A DNA stretch of 32,306 bases. It comes from Pseudomonadota bacterium (GTDB taxonomy: Bacteria; Pseudomonadota; Gammaproteobacteria; Steroidobacterales; Steroidobacteraceae). The first letter of the stretch is position 1; every line of letters begins with the position of its first letter. This document shows, piece by piece, positions 1 through 8,050 of the stretch. The position numbers and the translations under genes are program-made. The stretch covers positions 1 to 32,306 of the forward strand of contig CANFSB010000016.1 in assembly GCA_947449495.1 (NCBI GenBank), given 5' to 3'. A model generated the notes under the pieces. It had not been told where the DNA came from. It saw only the letters and a list, made by a program, of their open reading frames with translations, and made no database searches.

Positions 1-544
1 GCCGCCGCTGGCAGTACTGGCAGGACTGGGGCTCGATGCCCTGCTCACGTCGCTCAAAACTCAGCGCGCTGTGCTGCTTACCGCCACTGCCCTGCTGTTG
101 GCGATAGGCACAGACAATCTGCTGCTGATGCTGCGACTACACCCCTATCAGTACGTGGCTTACAACCACCTCGCCGGCGGCCTGGAAGGGGCTTTTCGCC
201 GCTATGAGCTCGATTACTGGAATGACGGAGCACGCGAATCGGCGCACCTGCTCAACCGCCTGCTGCGCGATGAATTAGGCAGCGCACCGGCAGAGTTGAC
301 GGTCGCGTTCTGCGGCGAGTCGGTGCAGATCAACGAATTTCTCGATTCACGCTTTCGCGTCGTGCGCGACTGGCCTAGCGCAGACTTTTTTGTGTCTGCG
401 ACCCAGACAGGCTGCGACAAAGCTATGAATGGCACGCTGATCGGTCAGGTGGAACGCGACGGGGTACCGTTGATGGTCATCAAAGACCGGCGTGAACTGG
501 TCGGCCCGGATCGCTTAGTGATCGACGAATCACCGGGCACCTGA
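1..544 (+). CDS. Glycosyltransferase family 39-like membrane protein, C-terminal fragment
   Basis: The reading frame is open from base 2 and stops at 544, so the 5' part lies outside the window. The visible part begins with a hydrophobic leucine- and alanine-rich stretch that looks like the last membrane helices. A soluble tail follows, containing HPYQYVAYNHLAGG and RRYELDYWNDGARES. Tails of this kind (HPYQY..YN..GG, then YELDYWG) occur at the C-termini of predicted membrane mannosyl/arabinosyl-type glycosyltransferases (GT39/PMT-like) in proteobacteria; I am recalling that from family knowledge. Such enzymes transfer sugars from polyprenyl-phosphate donors on the periplasmic side. The catalytic N-terminus is not visible, so substrate and activity cannot be judged. 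It converges with the antiporter-like gene, leaving only 7 bases between stops. Confidence 0.55.
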   Translation, partial: PPLAVLAGLGLDALLTSLKTQRAVLLTATALLLAIGTDNLLLMLRLHPYQYVAYNHLAGGLEGAFRRYELDYWNDGARESAHLLNRLLRDELGSAPAELTVAFCGESVQINEFLDSRFRVVRDWPSADFFVSATQTGCDKAMNGTLIGQVERDGVPLMVIKDRRELVGPDRLVIDESPGT

Positions 545-551
545 AACAGCA

Positions 552-1808
552 CTAAATAAGGCGAAACGCCACGATCGCAACGGCGGTTGGTAACAAGGCG
601 GCACGCAACAGCAGGGCCGGCTTGATGGTGTGGCCTTCAAATCTGTTTTTGAGCATCGCAAAGGCGGCCGGGTTAGGCGCATTGGCAATAACCGTTAAAC
701 CACCACCGGTCACAGCACCGGCCACAATGGCCCGCTTGAAGTCTTCATCCAAGCCTTCGACCAATGACGCCAGATAGGTCAGAGCTGCGTTATCGGTGAT
801 GGCCGTCAGCAGCGTGGTGCCATAAAACACCGCGCCGACATCCATGCCCTTGAGCAAGGGCTGCAGCCACCACTGCTGCAATCCACCCAGTACCACCAGC
901 CCTGCAAGGAAGAAACCCACCAATAGCGCTTCACGCACGATCAACCGGTCCTGATGCTGCGGGTAAGCCTTGGCAAAACCAATAAAGAACAACAACAGGC
1001 CCAGAAACACCGGCGGATGGTGCGCGAAGACCACCACGCCGACCAGAAACAGCAACGTCAGCAAAGTAACCCAAGCAGGTGGCGGCACATGAGTGGTCTC
1101 GGTCGCCGGCACCAAACTGGTCAGTTCACGACGGAACATCAGTGTCACCAGCAGCGCGTTGACCACCACTGCCAACGCTGCACGCCAGCCGAAATGGTTC
1201 AGCATGTAGGCGTTGTCCCAGCCCCAAGTGCCCGCCACCATCAAGACCGGCGGCGCGGCAAAGTTAGTTAACGTGCCGCCGATAGACACATTGACCAGCA
1301 ACACGCCCAGTGTGGCGTATTGCAAGCGTGCTGAAGGGCCTGCGGCATAGAGCCTGTCACGCAACACCAACGCTGCCACAGTCATGGCCGCCGCCTCGGT
1401 GATGAACGAACCGAGCAAGGGCAGCAAACACAGCGTTGCAAAGTAGCCGCTGACGGCAGGATTGCCGGGTAACACGCGCGCAATCACATCGACTGCGCGC
1501 CGCGACAGCGTCAGCACCGGCCGCGTTGCGGCGACCACCATTACCGCAAACACGAACAGCGGCTCAATGTAACTGCGCTGTTCCAAGTACTCGACGGCCG
1601 GCGTTGTGCCCTGCAAAAACGCCATGCAAACCATCAGCACCAGTGCCCACAAACCGAACACGCATTCAACTTCACCCAGCAGGTGTAAGGCACCTCCGTG
1701 GCGGGGCGAATGATGCGCTAGACGCAACAGCCAACCACTGGCAAAGGTGTGGGCGATGGCCAGCGCAAACAGTGCTGCGGCAAGGATTTGCAGGGTGTCT
1801 GGATGCAT
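552..1808 (-). CDS. Putative Na+/H+ antiporter family membrane protein
   Basis: About 418 residues with roughly ten or more hydrophobic segments. The motifs GSFITEAAAMTVAALVLRD and NVSIGGTLTNFAAPPVLMVA resemble the conserved half-repeats of the putative Na+/H+ antiporter family (DUF1504-like) and of ion-transporter-superfamily proteins generally. It would exchange or carry ions across the inner membrane; the actual ion is unknown. The open frame extends upstream to 2141, but that part lies inside the MFS gene in another frame. I therefore chose the ATG at 1808, which falls 8 bases after the MFS stop and gives an N-terminus starting MHPDTLQIL followed by a membrane helix. It is probably the last gene of the minus-strand operon that begins with the MarR gene at 6944. 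Confidence 0.75.
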   Translation of the reverse strand: MHPDTLQILAAALFALAIAHTFASGWLLRLAHHSPRHGGALHLLGEVECVFGLWALVLMVCMAFLQGTTPAVEYLEQRSYIEPLFVFAVMVVAATRPVLTLSRRAVDVIARVLPGNPAVSGYFATLCLLPLLGSFITEAAAMTVAALVLRDRLYAAGPSARLQYATLGVLLVNVSIGGTLTNFAAPPVLMVAGTWGWDNAYMLNHFGWRAALAVVVNALLVTLMFRRELTSLVPATETTHVPPPAWVTLLTLLFLVGVVVFAHHPPVFLGLLLFFIGFAKAYPQHQDRLIVREALLVGFFLAGLVVLGGLQQWWLQPLLKGMDVGAVFYGTTLLTAITDNAALTYLASLVEGLDEDFKRAIVAGAVTGGGLTVIANAPNPAAFAMLKNRFEGHTIKPALLLRAALLPTAVAIVAFRLI

Positions 1809-1816
1809 AGTGGCGA

Positions 1817-3019
1817 CTATACCGGTTGGACGCCCGCACTGGACCAGCGCTCTATGGCTAGCACCATTGCCGTCAAAGCCATGCACACGCAGACCACCGG
1901 TACTGCAGAAGTGGCCGGGAAGAACCCCACCAATTGGACGCCCGCGGCAGCCGCAAACTGCTGCGAAAAGCCCACCAGACCCCAACCGCTGCCGGTGTTG
2001 GGCCAAGACTCTGACACCGCCCGCGCCGATGCAGACGGCAGTGCCAAGCCCATCCCAAAGTTCAGCAGCGTGCCTACGGTGGCAAACAGGACCACCGGCG
2101 TCTGCATCCCCAGCGCAAACAACAGCAGGCAAAGCAGGCAAGCCAGCACGCCCACAGAGGTTCCGGCTTGAATCAGGTAATGCTGTCCGTAGCGCATGCC
2201 ATAGCGCAGCACATAGCCATTGCCCAAAAAATAACCCAATGGCAGCGAGATGAAATACAGCCCATATTCAGTCGCAGGGCGGTGAAACACCGAGATCATC
2301 AGATAAGGCGCGATGCCCACAAACGCCGGATATGCCGAATACAGCAACCCTGTCTGTCCCATCAACAACTGAAAGCGCCGACGTCGCAGCAGCGCAAAAG
2401 CAGGCGCCATCATGCCGGTGAGTGCTTCACCTTCCACCCGGGCAGGAAGGGTTTCTTTGATGCGCCACAGCACCAGCAGCAGCAATACCACGCCAAACAG
2501 CGTCTGGCCGTATTGAATCGCCCGCCAACTGCCGGAGGACAACGCGATGTTGCCCAGCATCGGCGCTGTCATCTGTGCCATCAACATGATCATGGTCATC
2601 TGCGCAATGGAGCGCTGCGTCTGCTCGCGCGGCGTGATGTCGGCCACCACTGCACGGGAGGTGATAAAGGTCAGTGCGGCACCCAATGACGCAGTCATAC
2701 GACCGGCCAACAACTGCGGCAATCCGGGCGCTGTGGCCGTCAGCACAGAGCCCAGAATGAACAGCACCAAGCCAGCCAGCAGTGCAGGTCTGCGGCCGTA
2801 GCGATCCGCCAGGGGTCCGAGCAACAACAAGCCCAGACCAAAGGCCACCAGCGCCAGACTGACCGTCGACTGCAACGCTGCGATGTCGACGCCAAACTGC
2901 GCCTGCACCACTGGCAGGCTGGGCAGGTAGATGTTGATGGCCAGCGGCCCCAGCGCAGTGCAGGCCGCCAGCAACACCATCATCGACAGCGGCGGCCGAT
3001 GCGCCGCAGCCACGGTCAA
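1817..3019 (-). CDS. Bcr/CflA family MFS drug-resistance transporter
   Basis: A 400-residue major facilitator protein with 12 predicted membrane helices. After helix 2 comes the MFS motif A loop GPLADRYGRRPALLAG (about residues 68-83). The N-terminus (ALGPLAINIYLPSLPVVQ) and the region GAALTFITSRAVVADITPRE are typical of the Bcr/CflA subfamily, which exports bicyclomycin, chloramphenicol, sulfonamides or other small molecules using the proton gradient. The frame starts with TTG at 3019 in a 4-base overlap with the FAH stop. A GTG two codons on and an ATG at residue 13 are alternatives. In this operon it may export a toxic aromatic substrate or intermediate rather than an antibiotic; that is inference. 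Confidence 0.85.
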   Translation of the reverse strand: MTVAAAHRPPLSMMVLLAACTALGPLAINIYLPSLPVVQAQFGVDIAALQSTVSLALVAFGLGLLLLGPLADRYGRRPALLAGLVLFILGSVLTATAPGLPQLLAGRMTASLGAALTFITSRAVVADITPREQTQRSIAQMTMIMLMAQMTAPMLGNIALSSGSWRAIQYGQTLFGVVLLLLVLWRIKETLPARVEGEALTGMMAPAFALLRRRRFQLLMGQTGLLYSAYPAFVGIAPYLMISVFHRPATEYGLYFISLPLGYFLGNGYVLRYGMRYGQHYLIQAGTSVGVLACLLCLLLFALGMQTPVVLFATVGTLLNFGMGLALPSASARAVSESWPNTGSGWGLVGFSQQFAAAAGVQLVGFFPATSAVPVVCVCMALTAMVLAIERWSSAGVQPV

Positions 3020-3735
3020 ACGCTGACCGCGACGATCCGGTGCTGCAAGGTGTCCAGCCCGTAGATACCGGCTGTGACCATGTCACCTTCAACCAGTGGA
3101 CCCACGCCATCGGGGGTACCGGTGAAGATCAGATCGCCAGGCTGCAAGCGCCAGAAGGTCGACAACTCGGCAATGATCTCGGGCACCGACCAGATCAACT
3201 TGGACAGGTTGGAATCCTGGCGGATCTCGTCGTTAACCTTAAGCCAGATACGCGCATCGGTCGGATGACCGACCTGCTCCACCGTGTGGATAGCCGCCAT
3301 CGGTGCCGAATTGTCGAAGGCCTTGGCGCTGTCCCAAGGCTGACCCTTGTCGCGAGCCTCGGCCTGCAGATCACGGCGCGTCAAGTCGTTACCGACCGCA
3401 TAGCCGTAAACGTGCGAGAGCGCATCGTCGACAGTGATGTTGGCGCCACCCTTGCCTATCGCCACGACCAACTCGACCTCGTGGTGAAAGTTGGTCGTGC
3501 GTGGCGGATACGGCACATCGGTGCCATTGGCCACCACGGCGTCAGCCGCCTTGGTGAAGAAGATGGGCGTTTCGCGCGAGGGATCGCCACCCATCTCCCG
3601 AACATGGTCAGCGTAATTGCGCCCCACGCAGTAAATGCGGTGTACCGCAAAGCGGTCATCACTGCCATGCACGGCAGCCCACGGCCGCGGCAAAGGGGAA
3701 GAAACGTAACTTGCATACATAGGACGGTCAGCCAT
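3016..3735 (-). CDS. FAH-family hydrolase, fumarylpyruvate hydrolase-like
   Basis: A single-domain fumarylacetoacetate hydrolase family protein of 239 residues. The sequences IYCVGRNYADHVREMGGDP, FFTKAADAVV, and the metal-site motif FHHEVELVVAIG with VGNDLTRRDLQ are all present, as is the C-terminal FTGTPDGVGP loop. The pattern is closest to NagK-type fumarylpyruvate hydrolases of the gentisate pathway, which cleave a diketo acid to pyruvate plus fumarate. No gentisate dioxygenase or maleylpyruvate isomerase is nearby, so the substrate is open. The start was set at the ATG at 3735 because longer versions run through the preceding gene; this start overlaps that gene's stop by 8 bases. A role as partner of the FAH enzyme at 13608 in keto-acid breakdown is possible but unproved. 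Confidence 0.85.
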   Translation of the reverse strand: MADRPMYASYVSSPLPRPWAAVHGSDDRFAVHRIYCVGRNYADHVREMGGDPSRETPIFFTKAADAVVANGTDVPYPPRTTNFHHEVELVVAIGKGGANITVDDALSHVYGYAVGNDLTRRDLQAEARDKGQPWDSAKAFDNSAPMAAIHTVEQVGHPTDARIWLKVNDEIRQDSNLSKLIWSVPEIIAELSTFWRLQPGDLIFTGTPDGVGPLVEGDMVTAGIYGLDTLQHRIVAVSV

Positions 3736-5836
3736 GTCTTGAAGCCTGCCATGCGGTAAAAGTACTGCCTTCAGAAACAAGCCGGACGAGCAGCGGCGCC
3801 GGCTCCCAGTCGGCAGGACTTGCCTGCCGGCCATATTTTTCAATACCTGCGAGCACTGTGTCGAGGCCGATCTGATCGGCCCAGAACATCGGCCCACCGC
3901 GCCAGCGCGCAAAGCCATAGCCCGAGGTATACACAACATCGATATCGCCAGGACAACGCGCAATACCTTCTTCGAGGATGCGTGCGCCTTCGTTGATCAT
4001 CGCGAATAGACAGCGTTCAACAATCTCACGCTCAGTGATATGGGTCCTCTGCGCCACGCCCAGGCGGGCAGCTTCTGCCGCCAGCAAGGTTTCAGCCTCG
4101 GCGTGTACGCCGCGTTCACGCGACCCGGCGTCATAGCGGTAATAGCCTTTGCCGGCCTTCTGGCCGAGCCAACCCTGCTCGTACAACACCGCATCGCAAC
4201 GATAAAACGTGGGATCGGGCGAGTTCTGTTGTGGATTGGCCTGGCGCACTTTAACGCCCACATCGATACCGGCCAGGTCGAACACCGCAAGGATGCCCAT
4301 CGCCATGCCAAAGGCTTCGAGCGCGCCATCCACCTGGGCGGGGCTTGCACCCTCTAACACCAACCGCTCAGCCTCGCGCGCATATGGATCCATCATGCGA
4401 TTGCCGATGAAACCAAAGCAGACTCGCGACAACACACCGATTTTGCCGATACGTTTAGCCAATGCAAAGGCTGTGGCAACGACGTCATCAGCAGTCGTAT
4501 CGGTGCGCACAATTTCCAGCAGCCGCATGACATTTGCCGGGCTGAAAAAATGCAAGCCGATGACATCCTGCGGTCGACCGGTGACTGCTGCAATGAGGTT
4601 GATGTCGAGCGTGGAGGTATTGGTGGCCAGCACGGCCCCAGGGCGACACACCTGGTCCAGCTGCACAAAGATCTGCTGCTTTAGCGCCAAGTTCTCGAAC
4701 ACTGCCTCGATGACCAAATCAACCTGGGCAAGGTCCGCGTACTGTGTTGTGGGACTGATCAGCGCCATGCGCTGTTCAACCGCTAGCGCAGTCAGGCGGC
4801 CGCGTTTGACGCTGAGGGCATAGTTCTTGTGCACCATCGCCAACCCGCGATCCAAAGCGGCCTGGTCTACGTCCAGCAGCACCACGGCAATGCCGGCATT
4901 GGCAAAAGCCATGGCGATGCCGCCACCCATGGTGCCGGAACCGATGATGCCGATACGCTCGACACGCCGGGCCACTGCCGACGGACCCATACCAGGCACA
5001 GGGCTGACAGCGCGCTCAGCAAAGAATAAATGCCGCAGGGCCTTGCTCTCTGGGCTCAGCAGCGAACCCTCGCTGAGCACCCGCTCTAGCGCTGCGCCTT
5101 GCTCAAAGGGCAACTCCCAGGCAGCACGCACCGCTTGGATGTCGAGCTCTGCAGTGATCACACCGCGATGCTGGCGAGCAGACTGACTGCGCAGCACACC
5201 GATTTGTGCTTCGGACAGCGGCTCAACGACGCCATCACGCGTCCGGCGCGGGCCTTTGCCCGCCGCGAGCAAATCCTGCATAAATGCGATACCGGCGGCT
5301 CGCAGATCGCCGTCAACCAGGGCATCGACCAGACCCAGCGCCAAGGCCTGCTCAGCAGACACTGGCTTGCCATCAAGCAACAAGCCTAGCGCCGCCTCAG
5401 CGCCGATCAGACGCGGCAACCGCTGCGTACCGACCGCACCGGGCACGATGCCCAAAGTAATTTCGGGAAATCCAATCTTGGTATGACGCTCAGCAATGCG
5501 GTAATGGGCCGCCAAGGCAACTTCGACAGTGCCACCTAATGCCGTGCCATGCAGCACCACAACCGTGGGACAGGCCAGTGACTCGAACTCCCAGAGCACT
5601 TGCTGCAAATCCGGCGGCACCAACACCGAGTCAAACTCGCTGATATCGGCGCCGGCCATGAAGGTGCGACCGGCGCACAACAGCACCACACCACGCGGCA
5701 CTGGGCCATCAGCCAATTGACTCAGAGCAGCCGACAAACCGCGCCGCATTGCCACCGAAATGGCATTAACGGGAGGGCTATCGACTGTGATGACTGCGAT
5801 GCCGTCGTCTATGGCGAGACTGACAGGGTTGGCCAC
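3728..5836 (-). CDS. Bifunctional enoyl-CoA hydratase / 3-hydroxyacyl-CoA dehydrogenase (FadB/FadJ-like)
   Basis: A 702-residue fusion. The N-terminal crotonase domain (residues about 1-190) has the oxyanion-hole segment MAGADISEFD and the two expected catalytic glutamates, in GGTVEVALAAHYRIA (E105) and GFPEITLGIVPG (E125). The middle is a Rossmann domain with IGIIGSGTMGGGIAMAFANAG near residue 295 and the catalytic-His region VIGLHFFSPANVMRLLEIV. A duplicated C-terminal 3-hydroxyacyl-CoA dehydrogenase domain follows. It hydrates trans-2-enoyl-CoA and oxidises the 3-hydroxyacyl-CoA with NAD+. At about 700 residues it is of the shorter type common as 'extra' copies, and no FadA thiolase lies beside it. 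Neighbouring DUF3237, FAH and MarR genes suggest a dedicated acid-degradation role instead of housekeeping beta-oxidation. Confidence 0.9.
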   Translation of the reverse strand: MANPVSLAIDDGIAVITVDSPPVNAISVAMRRGLSAALSQLADGPVPRGVVLLCAGRTFMAGADISEFDSVLVPPDLQQVLWEFESLACPTVVVLHGTALGGTVEVALAAHYRIAERHTKIGFPEITLGIVPGAVGTQRLPRLIGAEAALGLLLDGKPVSAEQALALGLVDALVDGDLRAAGIAFMQDLLAAGKGPRRTRDGVVEPLSEAQIGVLRSQSARQHRGVITAELDIQAVRAAWELPFEQGAALERVLSEGSLLSPESKALRHLFFAERAVSPVPGMGPSAVARRVERIGIIGSGTMGGGIAMAFANAGIAVVLLDVDQAALDRGLAMVHKNYALSVKRGRLTALAVEQRMALISPTTQYADLAQVDLVIEAVFENLALKQQIFVQLDQVCRPGAVLATNTSTLDINLIAAVTGRPQDVIGLHFFSPANVMRLLEIVRTDTTADDVVATAFALAKRIGKIGVLSRVCFGFIGNRMMDPYAREAERLVLEGASPAQVDGALEAFGMAMGILAVFDLAGIDVGVKVRQANPQQNSPDPTFYRCDAVLYEQGWLGQKAGKGYYRYDAGSRERGVHAEAETLLAAEAARLGVAQRTHITEREIVERCLFAMINEGARILEEGIARCPGDIDVVYTSGYGFARWRGGPMFWADQIGLDTVLAGIEKYGRQASPADWEPAPLLVRLVSEGSTFTAWQASRHG

Positions 5837-5862
5837 GGCTTAGCTCCTGCAGGAATTGGGCG

Positions 5863-5893
5863 CTGCGCGTGACCATTGGCGCATCACGCGCAG
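5863..5893. repeat. Perfect 10-bp inverted repeat between DUF3237 and fadB-like genes
   Basis: Arms CTGCGCGTGA (5863-5872) and TCACGCGCAG (5884-5893) are exact reverse complements with an 11-base spacer. They lie in the only non-coding gap (69 bases) of this operon, just before the fadB-like start. There is no T-run after it on the minus strand, so it does not look like a classical terminator. A second small complement, CTCCTG (5844-5849) with CAGGAG (5891-5896), overlaps the right arm and could give an alternative fold. It may be an operator, an RNA-stability hairpin or an attenuator. Confidence 0.5.
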
Positions 5894-5905
5894 GAGTTTA
5901 GCCCA

Positions 5906-6373
5906 CTACAGAACTTGGTGCAGACGGACAATGGCCTCGGTGACGGTACGCCGGGCGACGCCCAGAAAGATCGCCTTGTTGAGCCAATCGTGCGGGCCGG
6001 CGGGCGCTTCAAATTCGGCCACGGTACGAAAATAATATTCGGAAGGATCTACCGCCTCGCCACGAAAGATGCGCTCTAGCACTGCTGGAGGCCCGTGACG
6101 CATACCGCGATTGATCACCATGATCAGCGTGCCGTCATCGACCTGCAACGTGTAGCGGGCCTCGAGCGACACCACGTCATCGGGCCGCACGTACTGCCAA
6201 TCGGCACCGCCTTCGAGCACCGTGCCGCGAATGCGCGGCCCCTCGAAGACGCCTCCGAGTATGGGAATAACGCGGCGCAACCCCTTCGGGCCTGCGGTGA
6301 TCACCATCGGCGGCGCGACCGTAACCCGCGCTTCAAAAACAAACTCTGAACTGACTTCGCCCACTGTCGACAT
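5906..6373 (-). CDS. DUF3237 domain-containing protein
   Basis: 155 residues. The whole protein matches the DUF3237 (UPF0311) pattern: an N-terminal strand FVFEARVTVAPPMVITAGPKGLRRVIPILGG split over the first 45 residues, a GTVLEGGADWQYVRPDDVVSLEARY-type centre, and a C-terminal NKAIFLGVARR before the last helix. The family is predicted to form a small beta-barrel and has no firmly assigned activity that I know of. In proteobacteria it often sits next to genes for aromatic or fatty-acid catabolism, as here. The ATG start at 6373 is 4 bases after the MarR stop, so the two are almost certainly cotranscribed. No signal peptide is visible, so the protein should be cytoplasmic. Confidence 0.85.
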   Translation of the reverse strand: MSTVGEVSSEFVFEARVTVAPPMVITAGPKGLRRVIPILGGVFEGPRIRGTVLEGGADWQYVRPDDVVSLEARYTLQVDDGTLIMVINRGMRHGPPAVLERIFRGEAVDPSEYYFRTVAEFEAPAGPHDWLNKAIFLGVARRTVTEAIVRLHQVL

Positions 6374-6377
6374 GGTT

Positions 6378-6944
6378 TCAGTCCTCTTCGTTTTCTGCCA
6401 GATCCGGCAACTGTCGCAACATACGACACATCACGTCGTAGATCACCACTCGCTCTTCAGGGCTCATCATGTTGATAAGACCCATCTGAGTGCGGCGCGC
6501 GACCGGCAATATGCGTTCAAAGAGTTCCATACCAGCCGGCGTGATCGAGACTTCCACACGCGGCGACAGCGGCGAACGGCGTTCACCTTGAGCCGATGTG
6601 TTGAGCTGCACCAGTCCTTTGAGATGGATGGCGTGCAAAGTGCGACTGACCTGACCCTTATCCATGGAAGAGCCCGCCGTCACCTCGCCGAACTGCAAAG
6701 TGTCGTAGCGGGCAACCAGCGCCAGCAGCCGCCACTCGGGCAGTGTGATGCCATGCGGCTTAAGGTAGCGCAGCGTGATGCTGTTACGAGTGGCGACAGC
6801 CAATCGCATCAGCAAAAAAGTGGGGAAGTCCTGTATCTGCAACAGCTCGGCATCGGCTCCGGGCTCCAGCCAAGGACACTCTTGGGGCAACTGGCTGACC
6901 TGTTGGTCCACTGTCAACACGCGAGATTGTTTCTTGTTGGCCAT
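6378..6944 (-). CDS. MarR family transcriptional regulator heading the FadB/FAH operon
   Basis: A 188-residue winged-helix regulator. The MarR core (roughly residues 45-170) contains LPEWRLLALVARYDTLQFGEVTAGSSMDKGQVSRTL split across the recognition helix region, followed by a wing rich in basic residues and the C-terminal dimerisation helices. The start was placed at the ATG at 6944, not the upstream ATG at 6965, because AGGGGA lies 7 bases before it. An unusually long N-terminal arm of about 40 residues precedes the core. As the first gene of the operon it is likely an autoregulating repressor that releases DNA when an aromatic or CoA-linked ligand binds; the ligand is unknown. The 116 bases upstream hold a TTGACA at 7037-7042 but no well-placed -10 that I can see. 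Confidence 0.88.
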   Translation of the reverse strand: MANKKQSRVLTVDQQVSQLPQECPWLEPGADAELLQIQDFPTFLLMRLAVATRNSITLRYLKPHGITLPEWRLLALVARYDTLQFGEVTAGSSMDKGQVSRTLHAIHLKGLVQLNTSAQGERRSPLSPRVEVSITPAGMELFERILPVARRTQMGLINMMSPEERVVIYDVMCRMLRQLPDLAENEED

Positions 6945-7060
6945 CAGCCGATCCCCTGCTGGCATCTATACGCTAAGCGATACAGGCCATATCCATTATT
7001 AGTGCGCGCGAGAGGATGCGTTGCCCGTCAGTAAGCTGTCAACTTTGCATGATGGCCGAC

Positions 7061-8035
7061 TCAAGCCTGTGACTGTGACTCCCCTGCTCCCGGATGTACA
7101 GCAGCAAGTCCCGCCAGAAAGTAGGTTTGGCGGATATCGTCATGGATAGCAGCCAGCGACAGCTGCAATTGATCGATGTATTGATGCACGGCGTCGCCGT
7201 CGAGCAATTCGAAAGACGTTGCTGCGATTCCATCACGCAGTTGCTGCACACGGCTTACGAGAGATTGGCTGTTGGGCAGACGCAAAAGCACCTCTTGTGC
7301 ACGACGCAAACAACACACGCAAGCACGGGGAAAATCTGTGTCAGCCAACAAATAGCTGACCACACCAGCCGGATAGACACGCTGCCCGGTCTTAATGCGA
7401 TACATCTGATAGCCGGAGAGTGAACGCAGCACGCTCATCCACTGAATGGTTGCAAACGGACCCATTGCGCTGCCCTGCGCCGGCAACATTCCTAATGCGC
7501 GCACATCGACGATGCGGCTGGTCATATCGGCACGTTCGATGTTGCGTCCCAAGGCCATGAACCACAACGCCGGCCCTTCGCTGACGATTCCCTCCAGCAT
7601 GCCTGTCAGTGACTGCGTAGCCAGAATCACATAGCGTAAAAAACCATGCCGCGTCCGCTTGTCGACCGCATCATTGGCACGTTCGTTGACATACAACGCC
7701 AAGCCATTGAGGTGTTCCCACACCTCCCGCGGAAGGATCTCGCGCAACGTGCGGGCCAACTCACGAGCCTGCGCCAAGGCAGACACCATCGAGCCTTGGT
7801 TCTCGGGTTCAGCCAGAAGAAATCGAATGATGTCGCGCTCGGAAGTGCTCTTGCCCAACTCATCAAAACGCTCTTGCGAACCGGTGATGGTGATCAGCGA
7901 CTGCCAACCCGGTGCCAGCTCGCGCGGCAAATCGAGCATCAGGCTGGCGTTGACCTCAACCAAGCGGGCCAGGTTCTCGGCACGCTCCACATAGCGGGCA
8001 AGCCAATACACGTTATCTGCGACGCGCGAGAGCAT
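7061..8035 (-). CDS. Alpha-E domain-containing protein (DUF403)
   Basis: 324 residues, almost entirely alpha-helical in character, covering one full alpha-E (DUF403) domain. The diagnostic start MLSRVADNVYWLARYVERAEN is present (the first residues of the mature protein), as is the central GRNIERADMTSRIVDVR segment. Alpha-E proteins are found nearly always beside circularly permuted ATP-grasp ligases, as in this window, and are thought to work with them in a peptide- or amide-forming system whose product is unknown. The start is 15 bases after the ATP-grasp stop, which argues for one transcript. No transglutaminase-like or proteasome-like third partner, common in larger versions of this cluster, is present on either side. 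Confidence 0.92.
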   Translation of the reverse strand: MLSRVADNVYWLARYVERAENLARLVEVNASLMLDLPRELAPGWQSLITITGSQERFDELGKSTSERDIIRFLLAEPENQGSMVSALAQARELARTLREILPREVWEHLNGLALYVNERANDAVDKRTRHGFLRYVILATQSLTGMLEGIVSEGPALWFMALGRNIERADMTSRIVDVRALGMLPAQGSAMGPFATIQWMSVLRSLSGYQMYRIKTGQRVYPAGVVSYLLADTDFPRACVCCLRRAQEVLLRLPNSQSLVSRVQQLRDGIAATSFELLDGDAVHQYIDQLQLSLAAIHDDIRQTYFLAGLAAVHPGAGESQSQA

Positions 8036-8050
8036 GTCAGCGCACCGCCA

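Noticed and set aside
1809-2141. N-terminal extension of the antiporter-like frame
   Set aside because: The extra 111 residues overlie the MFS gene in another frame and are not hydrophobic in the expected way; the ATG at 1808 gives a proper membrane-protein start.
7037-7042. Perfect TTGACA as a promoter for the MarR gene at 6944
   Set aside because: No acceptable -10 hexamer is found at 16-18 bases; GCATCC occupies the 17-base position.
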